Shown: positions 34,089 through 45,335 of the stretch, one piece after another
How positions within the stretch are numbered: the stretch's first letter is position 1
How the letters are laid out: each line of letters opens with the position of its first letter
Assembly (NCBI GenBank): GCA_022495995.1
Contig: JAFEMH010000338.1
Coordinates: forward strand, 703,001-767,000
Direction of reading: 5' to 3'
Source of the DNA: Adenophora triphylla var. japonica
Taxonomy: Eukaryota; Streptophyta; Magnoliopsida; Asterales; Campanulaceae
DNA: 64,000 bases
The notes under the pieces: generated by a model
Database searches by the model: none
Told to the model about the DNA's origin: nothing
Seen by the model: only the letters and a program-made list of their open reading frames with translations
Position numbers and translations under genes: made by a program

Positions 34089-35698
34089 ATGGTCTCAGGC
34101 GGACATACATCTACTACCTCCAGTGAACCATTACGTCAGAATGTTGGGGGAAACATAGATGCGGGTACGGGGAATCGTACTGCTAACTTACCTCCTTCTC
34201 TACAGGGGCATCCCGCTAGGAGGGTTACTCGCTCTAACAGCATGGCTGATGGAATGGAGCTGCAAGATATGAGGAGAGAGAAGAGGCCCCTGCGTAATCA
34301 AGCTATGAGCTAACAAGTTAAAAGGGTTCACACAGGTTGATCAGCTGCAGGCGACACGCAGGTCCCTCAGCTTCTCACCTTGGTAGGAGGGAGATTTTGC
34401 TGGAGCAAACTAGATTGCTACAGAGCTTCCTCGAGGTACAGAATGAGCTGCTCGAGCTACCTAAGTCTCCTAAGAAGCATGACAGAAGATCCCAAAGGGT
34501 AGCCCCTTCTCTCACCTCGCATAGGCGTGCTAATGGGGTGCCTAGGCCATAATGAGAAGAGAGAAGGAATGAGATGCCTCCTGCTACACACATCTACATA
34601 GATCGGACTGGCGACCTAAAGGATAGGCTCAACCAGCAAAGGGAACAAAAGGCTGACTCAACTCAAAGTAGGCAGCTTGAAGCTGACAGGGCTCAGCGTA
34701 GGTCGCCACAAAGGGGAGAGAGGTCGTTTCCCATCGGGAAAGGAGAGAAATGACTCCCATAAGGAATGACAGACAAAGGACCCTCTCTAGAAGGGAACCC
34801 CACCAGGAGGAGAGACAAAAGTCTAACTCTATCTCCCATCAAAGAAGCGACCTGGATGTTAGGGAGATTCTCAACTAGAAACGAAGATAGGATGATATGG
34901 AGGCAGATAGGAGAGCAACTAATGAGAAGGTCGAACGAAATGATTGTACTATTCGACCTTTGGCCAAGGATATGATCAACAAAGGACCTCCTACAGGTTT
35001 CAAGCTGCCCATGTTAGAAAAGTATTCGGGCGTGGCCAATGCCTTGAATCACATACAACACTTTTAGGCCACGATGTGTTTAGTCTCTTTTGAGGATGAC
35101 GTGTTATTCAAGGCATTAACCAGCACCTTCACAAGTGCAGCACTGACTTAGTTTCGTGTCCTAACCACTGGTTGCATCACATCATGGAGTTACACGAGAA
35201 GGAAGTTCCTAGACCGATTTTCTACAACATGAGCTCGTAAGAAAATAGTCACTGACCTAAACAATATGACTCAGGATAAGAAGGAGAGTACTATGAGTTA
35301 CTTCACCAGATTCAAATAGTTGGTTGACCAGATTAAGGAACACCTTACAGATAGGGAGGTCATCAACTGATTTAGGAATTGAGTGTCCTCTCCTAACCTA
35401 GATTATGAGCTCCAGGTTCAGAAGGCGACCACGAGGAAAGAGTTATTTGAGAGGGCTTACGATGTGGCCGTGGCTGAAACTTCACCCCACTCACGGTTAG
35501 TCGTACTTAGATCATGAACACGGTCGACCTAGGTCCTCCTGCCCCAATGAATATTCAAAATACATTCAGAAGGGATAATGGTAGGTACTTTGAGTATCAT
35601 AAGGACACCGGGCACAACACGGAAGAATGTATGAGTTTGAAGAGGATCATCCAAAAGTGGGTGAATGAAGGAAGATTGGATAGGTTTGAGAAATGATA
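34089..35698 (+). pseudogene. Tat-like Ty3/gypsy gag, many stops and frameshifts
   Basis: Starting at MVSGGHTSTTSSEPLRQNVG, the frame breaks within about 80 codons. Further on, pieces fit Retrotrans_gag: a NALNHIQHF segment, VLTTGCITSW, then KKIVTDLNNMTQDKKESTMS and YFTRFK. The end, NGRYFEYHKDTGHNTEECMS then LKRIIQKWVNEGRLDRF, matches the zinc-type tail of Tat/Retand gag (usual form YCxFHxxxGHxTExC). At least six in-frame stops are visible. No protease or RT follows. Confidence 0.75.
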
Positions 35699-35702
35699 TT
35701 AC

Positions 35703-35745
35703 TTCTAAGTAGTGCCACACTCGTGCGTTAAATGCACGAGCAAAA
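35703..35745 (-). other. Candidate Helitron 3' terminus (hairpin)
   Basis: CTCGTGC...GCACGAG (7-bp arms) sits exactly where the Tat gag ends and unrelated DNA begins. On the minus strand it is followed by TGTGGCACTAC and T, close to the Helitron rule of a hairpin about 10 bases before CTRR-T, though the tetranucleotide here is CTAC. The element would extend to the right; no 5' TC end was found. Confidence 0.3.
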
Positions 35746-37419
35746 AAACTATTTTAAAATAAGTTAGAATTTTAATCAATTATCGAGGTATAAAATTATA
35801 GATTAAGATAAAAATAATAATTGTTAACACAATAGTTTTCATTAATTTATGATAATGTTAATGAAACTCTCCTACCAGTTAATGTGATCATATTAATAAG
35901 TAAAGTACAACTCCACAATTAATGTGAACAAAGAAACTCCACAGAACATGTGAGAAACATTGTTAACTAGAAACACTACTACCCTAAGAGGATTTTTAGA
36001 TTTAATGAACGAAGGTATTGCACATAACAACACTAAGCTAGTAGTTTGATACATACTTTCCATGGCACAAAAGCAAGAAACTATATTTACTTCATTATTT
36101 TCTACTTGAACAAAAAAAGAGTGTGCTTAAATACAGAGACAAAGTATTTGAATCTGACATAAAGGAGCTATAAAAATTATCAAGAGCAGAGTTAACTAAA
36201 AATGATACTTTCCTAAAACAACATTTCTACATGTTATGAAAGATGAAACTAAGGTACTCAGCACCAACTTGGTAGTTTATACAATGTTAGATTTACCCTT
36301 TAATGCCGAAATCTCAAGAAATCCAATTAGCTTCGGAAGCGATTATTTTGAAAATAACATCTTTGTGGAGCTACCAGTTCACTTATTTAGCAGAAGAATC
36401 TCAAATTCAGAATAATATGACACACCTTACATGTAGCATATCCAACTACCCTTACATACCTGCCTCTCTTAAAAATACCTCGTGCTTTTCATCATATACA
36501 TCTGAACAAATAAATTGAGCACAAAAGAAAAAAGTTAGAAATAGTTTAGAAGGGATCCTGCATTGAAATTAAAAGCAATCAAAACATACTGTATTCTCCC
36601 TCCTCCATGAGTCACATGGCATCTACAATTAATTGATCAAATAAAAGTTTTTGTTTCAGGTGACATCCGCTCCATTCTTCTATTGGATGTTCCTTTCATC
36701 CTTCTCAAAGCTTGTAAAACATGTGAGTATGTTAACACAAAGACCTATTTAACATAATGCTCAATGTATGAATGGACGCATACACGAAGAGTGAACAAAT
36801 AGTTGACATTGCAATGCAACACCAACATCCAAAAGAAAATGGAAAGAAACGAAATAATACATGGTCATAAAGGTATTTAAGATAAAATATGAAAGATTGA
36901 CATTGAAGTGTGGAAAAAATTGTGAGACTTTTCCTAAGGCTATTGAATTTTAAATGATTGCTACAAGGAAAATCATGAGCCGGATAAAGAATAGATTAAA
37001 TGAGTAAAAGACTAAGAACCACATAGTTTAGTTTGTGCAGAGAAGTTATCAAGACACCGGAAGGAACTTTTTATACGCTGAAAACAACCTGACACATGAT
37101 TAAATATGCAGACTTTTTAAGTAAAAACTGAATATGAACTATGAGCAGAAGTTGAGCACAATATAGTTTCGCAAACCTTTGGTTTAGTGTGAATTAATCG
37201 TCAGAGATATGCGCATGTACGTAGTCAGCTATTTAAACTAAAACTACAACATTAGAACTATAAATGGACCTCGAAGCATGAACCAAGAAACATGACCATT
37301 AGAGTGCATATGATACTTCTGTTACAAGGTTAAAAACAATTTCAATGATATATGTCAAAATGCAAATCATGTACAGTGATACATTGCAAAGGCACATGAC
37401 CACATTTGAATAAACAACA
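35746..37419. other. AT-rich non-coding stretch
   Basis: No coding exon, terminal repeat or RNA gene is recognisable. Short frames (for example at 36303-36518) have no protein-like composition. If the hairpin at 35703-35745 is a Helitron end, this would be its body. Confidence 0.4.
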
Positions 37420-37535
37420 ATGCTACAACAACAACATTACCCAGTGCCGCAAAGGCTCCCAACTACAGTGGGGTAAGGGGGGTCGGATGTACACAGCCTT
37501 GCCCCTATATTAAAGCACATAGAGGTTGTTTCCGG
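37420..37535 (+). mobile_element. Au-like SINE, 5'-truncated
   Basis: CTACAACAACAACATTACCC, GGCTCCCAACTACAGTGGGG, then TAAGGGGGGTCGGATGTACA and CAGCCTTGCCCC...AGAGGTTGTTTCC resemble the body of the plant Au SINE family. The tRNA-derived head was not found, so the copy seems truncated. It should have been transcribed by RNA polymerase III and copied by LINE reverse transcriptase. Confidence 0.65.
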
Positions 37536-38104
37536 ATGACACGTGATGAAAATTGCGTCGAAAATTGCATGAACTGACTGCTACATCATCATAAAATGGC
37601 GTAGACATTTTAGTGAGCCATTTTGGTTTATTCCATCATATTCCCAAGCCGAAATAAGTGAGTCTTTGGATCCATCGAAAATGATGGAAAAAATAAACGA
37701 CAATATCATCTAGTAAAAAATGATTAATTCTTATCCATAAAATCATAATATATTAAGCATTTATTTTTCTTTTGATACCAAGTAGAGAGTATGGATTTGT
37801 ATTAGAAGTGTATCCACCTTCAGAAAACACTACACAACGTTGATTTACCCACAGGGACAAGAATTTCTTTTCCATAAACTTAATGAACAACCTGTCAATA
37901 AGTAAAATTAGCATATTGCCTTCCAAAACTGGAAATGCCTCACTCAAGTGAATGAATTTCAGCATCGAATCCTTTAGGCTTTGTACCCACTCTCATATAA
38001 ATAACAGCAAAATAATGAAACATTTACAAGACTAACAATAAACAACATGATAGACTTGTGGGAAACATTTTTAAGATCCCCAAATAGAATATCAGAGACA
38101 TGAG
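37536..38104. other. Non-coding flank of the 2.0-kb solo LTR
   Basis: Unique AT-rich DNA with no gene. The last five bases, ATGAG (38100-38104), are the left target duplication of the following solo LTR. Confidence 0.45.
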
Positions 38105-39049
38105 TGTAAGTACCCAAATCCGGATCATTACAATACGTTAAAAGTTAATCGGAATCCGTTAACTGACCCTTTCTAAGTTAACCGGAGTCCGTTAACTCCC
38201 CCTTTCCGAGTCAATGAGACTTCCCAGGACTACCCCGTGCATCCAAATTTCAAAGTGTACTCAACACACGTTATCACACGTAAAAGTACCACTTTCCTCA
38301 AAATACGCAATTTCTGGGACTTTCCGGGGTTGTTCCGGACATTTTCTTGGACAGTTATTTAGAAAACAGTAAAAACCGGGATTAACGGGACATAAAACCC
38401 TACCTTGGTGACTCACAGGGACACGTGGCACACATGCACAGCTTCCCAAATCAACATCAATCAAATTCAAGGGTGAAAAGACCAAAATACCCCTGAAATT
38501 GAAAGATAGGCCGTCCGGCCTGTTCTTCATGAAAAGCCAGAATCCTCATAAAGCCCCTACAATTTTCAAAATACCCAAAAACCTCCCAATTTGAAGGAAA
38601 GGTCGTCCGACCTGTTATTCAATTTTACCTCCTATAAATACAGAGGCTGACATTCAGTAAAGGGATCAAAAAATATTGCCTCTCATCAATATCCCACGGG
38701 TCCAGCCAACCAAACCCCCTCTCGAGCCTCGAAAACGCCTCGATTTGCGTGAAAACCACGTTTTCGGACCAAACACGAGCCAAACACTTTCGTAACACCT
38801 CCCAAACACTAAATCATATCCCGTATACGCCTTTTCAAGCCAAAGAGTCAATACCTAGCCATTGGTAACACACTCTCTCTCTCTAAACTTCGTTTCTGTC
38901 TCGATTTACGCATTATACGCTATTTTCGATTCGGTCAAAATTCTCAAAATGTAGACGTAACACCGTCTACGGGACTTAAAATGTTTTAGTCTCTAATCAT
39001 CTTATCTCTCGTAAGATAAGTAATTTCGGATTAAAACGGCATTCAAGTC

Positions 39050-39360
39050 CCGTTTTTACTTTTCTATCATTTATCGTCCGGATCGTTCGATCCGTCGATT
39101 CACATTTTTACCGTCCAAACCGTTTGGTTCGTGATTGTCATTTACAAGCCCGGATCGTTTGATCCGTCGATATTTTCATTTACTTTACGCACCTTTACAA
39201 ATCCAAACCGTTTGGCTCGTCGATCGCATTTTTACCGTCCGGATCGTTCGATCCGTTGATACCGCATTTCAATACTATCATTTACAAGTCCAAGTAATTT
39301 GGTTTGTTGATAGTATTTTCTTACAAATGTTCGAGTCAAAAAATGACTCGTTGATCGCAT
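39050..39360. repeat. GTCCGGATCGTTCGATCCGTCGAT tandem array
   Basis: The solo LTR repeats ATTT(TT)ACCGTCCGGATC / AACCGTTTGG units every 50-60 bases, about five degenerate copies, each with an internal GATCG/CGATC palindrome. Confidence 0.75.
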
Positions 39361-39409
39361 CTCATTTATTACCTTTTTCATAAAATTGGTAACATCATAA
39401 TGCCCGGTT

Positions 39410-39715
39410 CAAAGCCGAAGTTCGTCATTCGAACTCCTTTTCAAATCTACTCAAAATCGACGTTTGTCATTCAAACGATCATTTCAAACTCAAAATCGAC
39501 GTTTGTCATTCAAACGCTCTTTTACCAAAATCGATGTTTGTCATTCAAACGCTCTTTTACCAAAATCAACGTTTGTCGTTCGAACTAAAGATTCCAGTCG
39601 TCATTCGAACTCCTTTTCAAACTCAAAATCGACGTTTGTCATTCAAACGCTCATTTTTACCACAATCAACGTCTGTCATTCAAACCAAGATTAAAGCTTG
39701 TCATTCAAGCTCCTT
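39410..39715. repeat. GACGTTTGTCATTCAAACG tandem array
   Basis: Seven or more copies of AAATCGACGTTTGTCATTCA at about 50-bp spacing. They give rise to overlapping LSFKRSFTKI-type frames that are not genes. Confidence 0.85.
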
Positions 39716-39867
39716 TACGAAAGCAACACAAACACACACATACACACACTTTTCGAGAAAGGTAGAAAGACTCGTCATACGAGGCGTTTCGGGTGATCTC
39801 AATATACTCTTCCCAAAACCTAACGTGACCTCCGAACCTAACAATATCTGGTAAAAAAAAAGCCTTT

Positions 39868-40040
39868 TTTCAAGTTTTGGCTACCAATCAAAACGACCCC
39901 CTTTTTCAAAGTCTTTTTCCAAGTTTTGGCTACCAATCAAAACGACCCCTTTTTCAAAGCCTTTTCCTAGGTTTTGGCTACCAATCAAAACGACCTCCTT
40001 TTTCAAATCAGCCTTTTTCAAAGTTTAGGCTCATAATACA
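39868..40040. repeat. TTTTGGCTACCAATCAAAACGACC tandem array
   Basis: Three clear copies with about 57-bp spacing (starts near 39874, 39923 and 39972), plus a degenerate fourth. Confidence 0.85.
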
Positions 40041-40208
40041 AAACGGCGTGGCGACTCCTCTCTCTCTTTTTCAGCAAGGTCCCAAGTTGCGAAAGCCGCT
40101 CGCCGCGTCCCCCCCCCCCCCGCGCGATCCGGGTAATTTCAATGAGACATTTAAGTAGACTAATAGATTGTTCATGTAACGACAAGGTTAGAGGAAGAAA
40201 CCACTTAC

Positions 40209-40342
40209 CAAGTTCCTGTAAGTTCACATCTAGAGCAAGAAAAGAATTATCCTTCATCTTGTTTATGTGTATCTGTAGAATCTGATGACGACCATTCTCA
40301 TTAGGAAGGCTAATCTCCAGTTGGACTTCAAGTCTTCCAGGC
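40209..40342 (-). pseudogene. Captured exon of NSF (vesicle-fusing ATPase), D1 domain end
   Basis: A single 134-bp exon with acceptor (TTTTAG) and donor (GTAAGT) encodes [20 protein letters not shown], then [14 protein letters not shown] and [10 protein letters not shown]. This matches the end of the first AAA+ module of plant NSF, the hexameric ATPase that disassembles SNARE complexes. The RPGR arginine-finger region just before is cut by the intron boundary. The usual LAPDVNLQEL reads [10 protein letters not shown]. No other NSF exon is recognisable on either side, so this is a transposed fragment, possibly Helitron-borne. Confidence 0.85.
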
Positions 40343-40459
40343 CTAAAAGAGCAAGGACAATTACATAATGAATTCAAATATTGCAATATTGGGCAATTTT
40401 GTACCCGTTAATGACATGAACGTCTTAGAGGCTTTCAACTACAAAGCGAGAGTGTTTCC

Positions 40460-40499
40460 ATTGTACTTCATCTTAGTAGCCACTAAGATGAAGTACAAT
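40460..40499. repeat. Perfect 18-bp hairpin with 4-base loop
   Basis: ATTGTACTTCATCTTAGT at 40460-40477 is followed by AGCC and by its exact inverse at 40482-40499. The region is AT-rich non-coding. Confidence 0.9.
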
Positions 40500-42842
40500 T
40501 ATAGAGGACAATTAAAAAAAGAGAAAGAAGGGAAGTAGAAAATCCATATGTATATGAGTGGCAACAGAACAAATCAGGGGTGCAGGGAATTTCTATGCAC
40601 ACAAATTACAATACTGATATCAAACAATGCAGACTAAGAAAGTTCAAGAAAGCTTTCAGAAAGCATGACATGACTCCAATCATTTCTTTAGATCAAAAGA
40701 AGCACTTATAGTCATCCAACTCCATCGAATATTTAGATATTATAATATTTTGTTTCTAGTTTATTTTTTGGTCCAAATCCCTTAAAACCCTCTGAGTCAA
40801 ACTTTTATCAATAGTGGATGTTCTAGCAGAATATTTCTCTCACATAATTATCCATGGAGTTGTGAATTCTGATTGGTCCGGTATTTATTCAATTGTTCCA
40901 TTGTAACCTCACTAGTTATACAATTTGAAACCACAGTTAGAAATTATTGACCAATCTATTTCAAGATGCTACTCTAACTTGGATTTACATCCCAAAACTC
41001 AAAGCCTCAACATGCTGCCATAAAGGCCACAATTCCTACCTTTCATCTGATACTTAATGTTCCACTAAGAGACGCAAATACACACACACATATAAAGTTT
41101 TTGTTTCGTTGTATCACCAAAAACAAAGTTTATGGAGGTGTTTTAAAAATATACTATATTTCTTTCAAAATAAACAAAGTTACTCAAATCGCTTTTTCTG
41201 CATATCATATTTCTTCGCCTCATAATACTATACCATGAATAATAGGGATGAAATTCACATAAACTTTCTACATATCATAGAATCGATTTTTCCTTGTGAT
41301 TGTGGATTTTCAAAATCAGGAAAGTGTTACCTTGAGCGGTTCAGTTATGAACGGAGCAAAAAAGCGAGGCCCAATACAATTCCTTTTAAACCGGTACTCC
41401 CTATCAACATGCATACATAAAACATTTCAGTAAGTTTGACGTAGTTTGCTTGCTATTTTTCTGTACAAAATTAAGATTGTAAAATAAAATAGTTAGGTAT
41501 CATCTTGAAAAGAACCTCGGAACAAAGAGTTATTCAACAAATCACACTCTGGTCTTTATTCAAAAAATAAAAACTCTTTAAAATTCAATAAAGAACTAAG
41601 CGCTAAACAATTCATAGTTAGGTCCTCAACGACCATAATATTATATCAACCTAGGTAATCAATCTTACTTGTTTTTTGCCATTTGAAATCTCCCCACAAA
41701 AGTATCTTCTCCCAAAAAAATCATAATTCTTCTTTTCTGACCCAAAATTTCATCACCCGCTATTCCTAAAATTAACCTCACCTTCTTTGTGTAATATAAA
41801 TTGAGCATCTTTAGTATTCAACGAATTGTCTAATACAGAATACTGCTTAGCATGCCTACTTCAAACTAAGAAACAAACCCGAATCTCAGTTCCAAAAAAA
41901 AAAAAAAAACTCAAAACTTTTTAATGAGACACTCAGTTTTAGGTCAATCCCTCCAACCTTCTCCAAAATGAAATACCATTTTTATTCTTGATCAAAAATA
42001 GCAATGAACAATCATTATGTTAAACGATTGCATAAATAGTACAACAGAAAAATTTCATGTATAGAAAGAAAATCGATATATGGAACTGAAATTAAGGGAA
42101 ACAAAAATCAAAATTAGGAAAATTGGGCAGGGTTCAAAAGTTCAGATTGTGAATCAATTTTCAGAAACCTTTTTAACAATTTCAAAACCTAATTAGTAAT
42201 TTCGAACAAACAAAGCAGCAACGAAGTAATACCGATAATATCGATGAGAGGTTGAGGACGTTGGAGGAGGAATCACAGACACCAAGGGCGCTTGAGAGAG
42301 AATCCAATTAGGGAATGATTCTGCATAAGTCAAACAGACAAAAACCTGAAAATTTTAATGTATTCAGAAGCCCTAATTTACTGTCTTCTTCCTCAAAATG
42401 ATTTAACTCCAGTGGAAGTGGTTCCCTGGGAAACCTAAAGGAAAAGCTATCGAAGGTCAAGAGTATTGAATTCACTTTAGAGAACTTGAGAGATAGAGGG
42501 TTTGTATTGAGACGAATGGATGCTTATATTTAGTGGAGGTTGACAAGCATATTGTAATATCGTTGTAGTCATGGAAAAAGAAAGGAGAAAGAGAGGGGGG
42601 GGGGATAGGAACATGGTTAACGACGATCGTGTTCGGATTTTTGGCATTGACCCTAGAGAGAGGGAGTAGAGGAGTTAGAGAAAAAGATAGTATGAAATAC
42701 AAAAGGACTCTAGCTTATCTGGTATACTACGGGGAAGGGCAATTTAGGGATTTAGAAAGTAGTGAAATTTTGAGCGGGAAACAGGTTGTGTTTCAAACAC
42801 TTGTGTCATTGTATAGTTATAGATTAGATGTGCACTCTTATA
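40500..42842. other. AT-rich non-coding region
   Basis: No gene recognised. On the minus strand 41329-41380 reads LGLAFFAPFITEPLK then GTAAC, a possible exon end (donor-like) that I could not assign. A purine-rich block at 42240-42460 could be an old leader. Short homopolymers are frequent. Confidence 0.35.
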
Positions 42843-43106
42843 CTCCCTTCGTCCCGGCCGACTTAGAATTTTTTGAAATGGCATGGGGATTAAGGAAAAG
42901 GTAAATGTTGTGAGTGTAATTTAAAAATAGGAGAGAGAATGAGTGGAGGGAATAGTAAATTATAATGGTGTTATGAGTATTAAAATAATGTAGGAGAGAG
43001 AATGAGTGGAGAGAATAGTGATTTAAGGTTTCCATTTTGGGCCGTTCTAAGTCGGGTGGGACGCCCAAAATGGCAAAAAGTCCTAAGTCGGCCGGGACGG
43101 AGGGAG
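42843..43106. mobile_element. Stowaway MITE (Tc1/mariner), copy A
   Basis: The ends CTCCCTTCGTCCCGGCCGAC and ...GTCGGCCGGGACGGAGGGAG are inverted repeats, flanked by TA on each side. Length 264 bp. It is nearly identical to the neighbour at 43150-43413. Confidence 0.88.
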
Positions 43107-43149
43107 TATACTCTTATATATTGGACAACCAATCTTCAAATAAAACATA

Positions 43150-43413
43150 CTCCCTCTGTTCCGGCCGACTTAGGATTTTTTGAAATGGCACAGGAATTAA
43201 GGAAAAGATAAATGTTGTGAGTGTAATTTAAAAATAGGAGAGAGAATGAGTGGAGGGAATAGTAAATTATAATGGTGTTGTGAGTATTAAAATAATGTAG
43301 GAGAGAGAATGAGTAGAGAGAATAGTGATTTAAGGTTTCCATTTTGGGCCGTCCTAAGTCGGGTGGGACGCCTAAAATGGCAAAAAGTCCTAAGTCGGCC
43401 GGGACGGAAGGAG
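43150..43413. mobile_element. Stowaway MITE (Tc1/mariner), copy B
   Basis: Same length (264 bp) and orientation as copy A, with ends CTCCCTCTGTTCCGGCCGAC and ...GGCCGGGACGGAAGGAG flanked by TA. The gap between copies is 43 bp. Confidence 0.88.
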
Positions 43414-44883
43414 TATAACAAATTTAACACATTGGTATCTTTATTTATTAAGCAGAAACTATATTTCTATAGAATTTTATTGCCATATAGAATAATTTTG
43501 ATTTTTTAAAATAATACCTTTTAAAAAATATACTTACCAAAAAACACACATTTGCAAACTATGTACCAAAGTAACCACTTTGGTTGAAGTTTTTTGCTGA
43601 TAGTGCGGTTTTTAAAGAGTAGTCGGCACTACCACTACCGACTACTTATTATTATTTATTATTTATTTTGTAATTGCTTAAATGTAATTTTGGGGGGTTT
43701 TTTTTAAACGTTACTCATAGTACCGACTTTAGTTTAAGCGTAATTGAAAAAATTAAACTGAAGTCGGTATTACGAGTGATGACTTTGTTTTTTTTCTTCC
43801 GAAAATGATTAAATTAGGCATTTATAGTGCTGTTTTCAGCCTTATCTTATTCATATTTTCAGTAGCTTTTCTCTCATTTCTCATTTTCCAATTTTTTTTC
43901 AACCTCTTTCAAATTCAAAGGAAAGAACTCTCCATACTTAATCCATTTGGTGAAGGATAAGAAGAATCAAAGCAACCAAGGTAAACTTTAATCCATTGTT
44001 CAATAAATCGCTAGGCGGCCGAGGGGGAGCCTAGTGCCTATAACGTGTAAATGGGGCGTAAGCGGTGACTAGACGAGGCCGATAATTTAGACATAATTAT
44101 AATATTTTGATGAAATAGTGTTGAAGATGTTACATGAATACACAAATAGATAATTAAAATGTAAATAATAATAACTTTAATGCAATTTTCAACTCAAAAT
44201 ACTAAAATTAAAATTTATAAAATATTGTTATTCACTTATTTTTATATATACAAGACATAAATACAATTTTAATTCATTTACTTCACACTCCCACATTATC
44301 TAACTACCTAGGAAAAAAAACTACATACCCACACTCTACTATACAAATTCTTAGGCCATTTTCCACTCCACAAACCCTACTCCTCTTTAGTTTCTACAAT
44401 TAGTAATTATAAATACCCAGCTGCCCTAAAGTTATTTTGTGACATCAAAAATACGTCGTCTCTTTATCTCTCTCCCCTTCCCTTATCTCAATCCATCATC
44501 CACACAACAGCCTTCACAGTTGACGCCATCACCACCTCCGACCATCTTCACAGCGATAACAACGTGTTTAAGTGCCTTTCGGGCGTTAATTTGTCTATTA
44601 TAAGTAAGGGAGGATCATAATAGTGTAAGAAACTTCAAAATGACCTCGTTGGAATGCCATAAAGGTGAAAAGATCTTATCCTGACAGCTATAGAAGCATT
44701 TGAGGCTAGGAAGGCCGTCTACGCGGTGCCTTTGGCCTCCACGGAAGCTGTCCATGCGGCCTCTTTAGGAGGTAGGAATCAACTATATATAGAACCATTC
44801 TTTATCCATTTTGGGGATTCTTTTCACACACTCTTGGGAAACTCTATCCAAATAGGGTCAGTCCAGTCCTTTCTCTCTTCTAT
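43414..44883. other. AT-rich non-coding region with small hairpins
   Basis: It contains two neighbouring fold-backs: AGTAGTCGG...CCGACTACT at about 43619-43647, and ACCGACTTTAGTTTAA...TTAAACTGAAGTCGGT at about 43722-43772. The shared CCGACT motif resembles transposon subterminal repeats. No gene is recognised. Confidence 0.45.
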
Positions 44884-45267
44884 CACTACTAGAAACAGGC
44901 CATTTAACGACGAAACTTTATCGACGGAAAAATAAGGGTTACCGACGTATATTTAATTTTATTTGCCGAAATTTTTTTAAAAAATTTTCATTTGGTCCGT
45001 CAGTAATGATGTAAATTCCTTTGGTATTACCGAAGGACATTGTCCGACGGTAATATCGAAGGACGTGGTCCGTCGGTAATTAGACCTATAAATTGATCCC
45101 TCTCCCCTTTCCGGCCATTTATGCTTACACATCAAAAATTCCTTAATTCTTGGCGCCTTCGCCGTCGTGACACTTGCCGCTTAGTTCGATTCGCCGTCGC
45201 CGTTCGTTCCACCGTTTTCGTTCAACCTAGGTTAGTAACCTCTCTCTCTCACTCGCTTGCTCTCTGA

Positions 45268-45268
<1 letters not shown>

Positions 45269-45330
<62 letters not shown>
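45269..45330. repeat. (CT)n microsatellite in CACTA leader
   Basis: A CT tract of about 62 bases just inside the 5' subterminal zone, in the likely transcript leader. The related element ending at 2431 has GA in the matching place on the opposite strand. Confidence 0.93.

Positions 45331-45335
<5 letters not shown>

Larger units (their letters stand above)
26432..35704 (+). mobile_element. Ty3/gypsy Tat-like fragment (leader and gag), split by a CACTA element
   Basis: 26432-26898 and 33974-34088 are non-coding and look like the LTR or leader of the element whose gag follows at 34089. A 7072-bp CACTA insertion with target duplication CTA interrupts it. No pol genes follow: the sequence changes character at about 35705, beside a Helitron-like hairpin. 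I do not see LTR boundaries, so the left limit is arbitrary and set by the Tekay target duplication. Confidence 0.6.
38105..40141. mobile_element. Solo LTR of a Ty3/gypsy element (Tat-like), with internal repeats
   Basis: The insert begins TGTAAGTACCC and ends GGGTAATTTCA, with a perfect 5-bp target duplication ATGAG at 38100-38104 and 40142-40146. There is no internal domain or second LTR. The phrase AACGGCGTGGCGACTCC near the right end is typical of Tat/Ogre-like LTRs. Three tandem arrays lie within it. It interrupted an intron next to a captured NSF exon. A related but shorter piece lies at about 53580-53800. Confidence 0.85.

Noticed and set aside
37753..37965. 70-aa minus-strand ORF
   Set aside because: Stop-free by chance in AT-rich DNA; no motif or splice context.
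39400..39854. Overlapping ORFs with LSFKRSF repeats
   Set aside because: Tandem array within the solo LTR; all three frames are open because of the repeat.
41329..41380. Possible exon LGLAFFAPFITEPLK with donor
   Set aside because: Too short and no family recognised; no acceptor seen.
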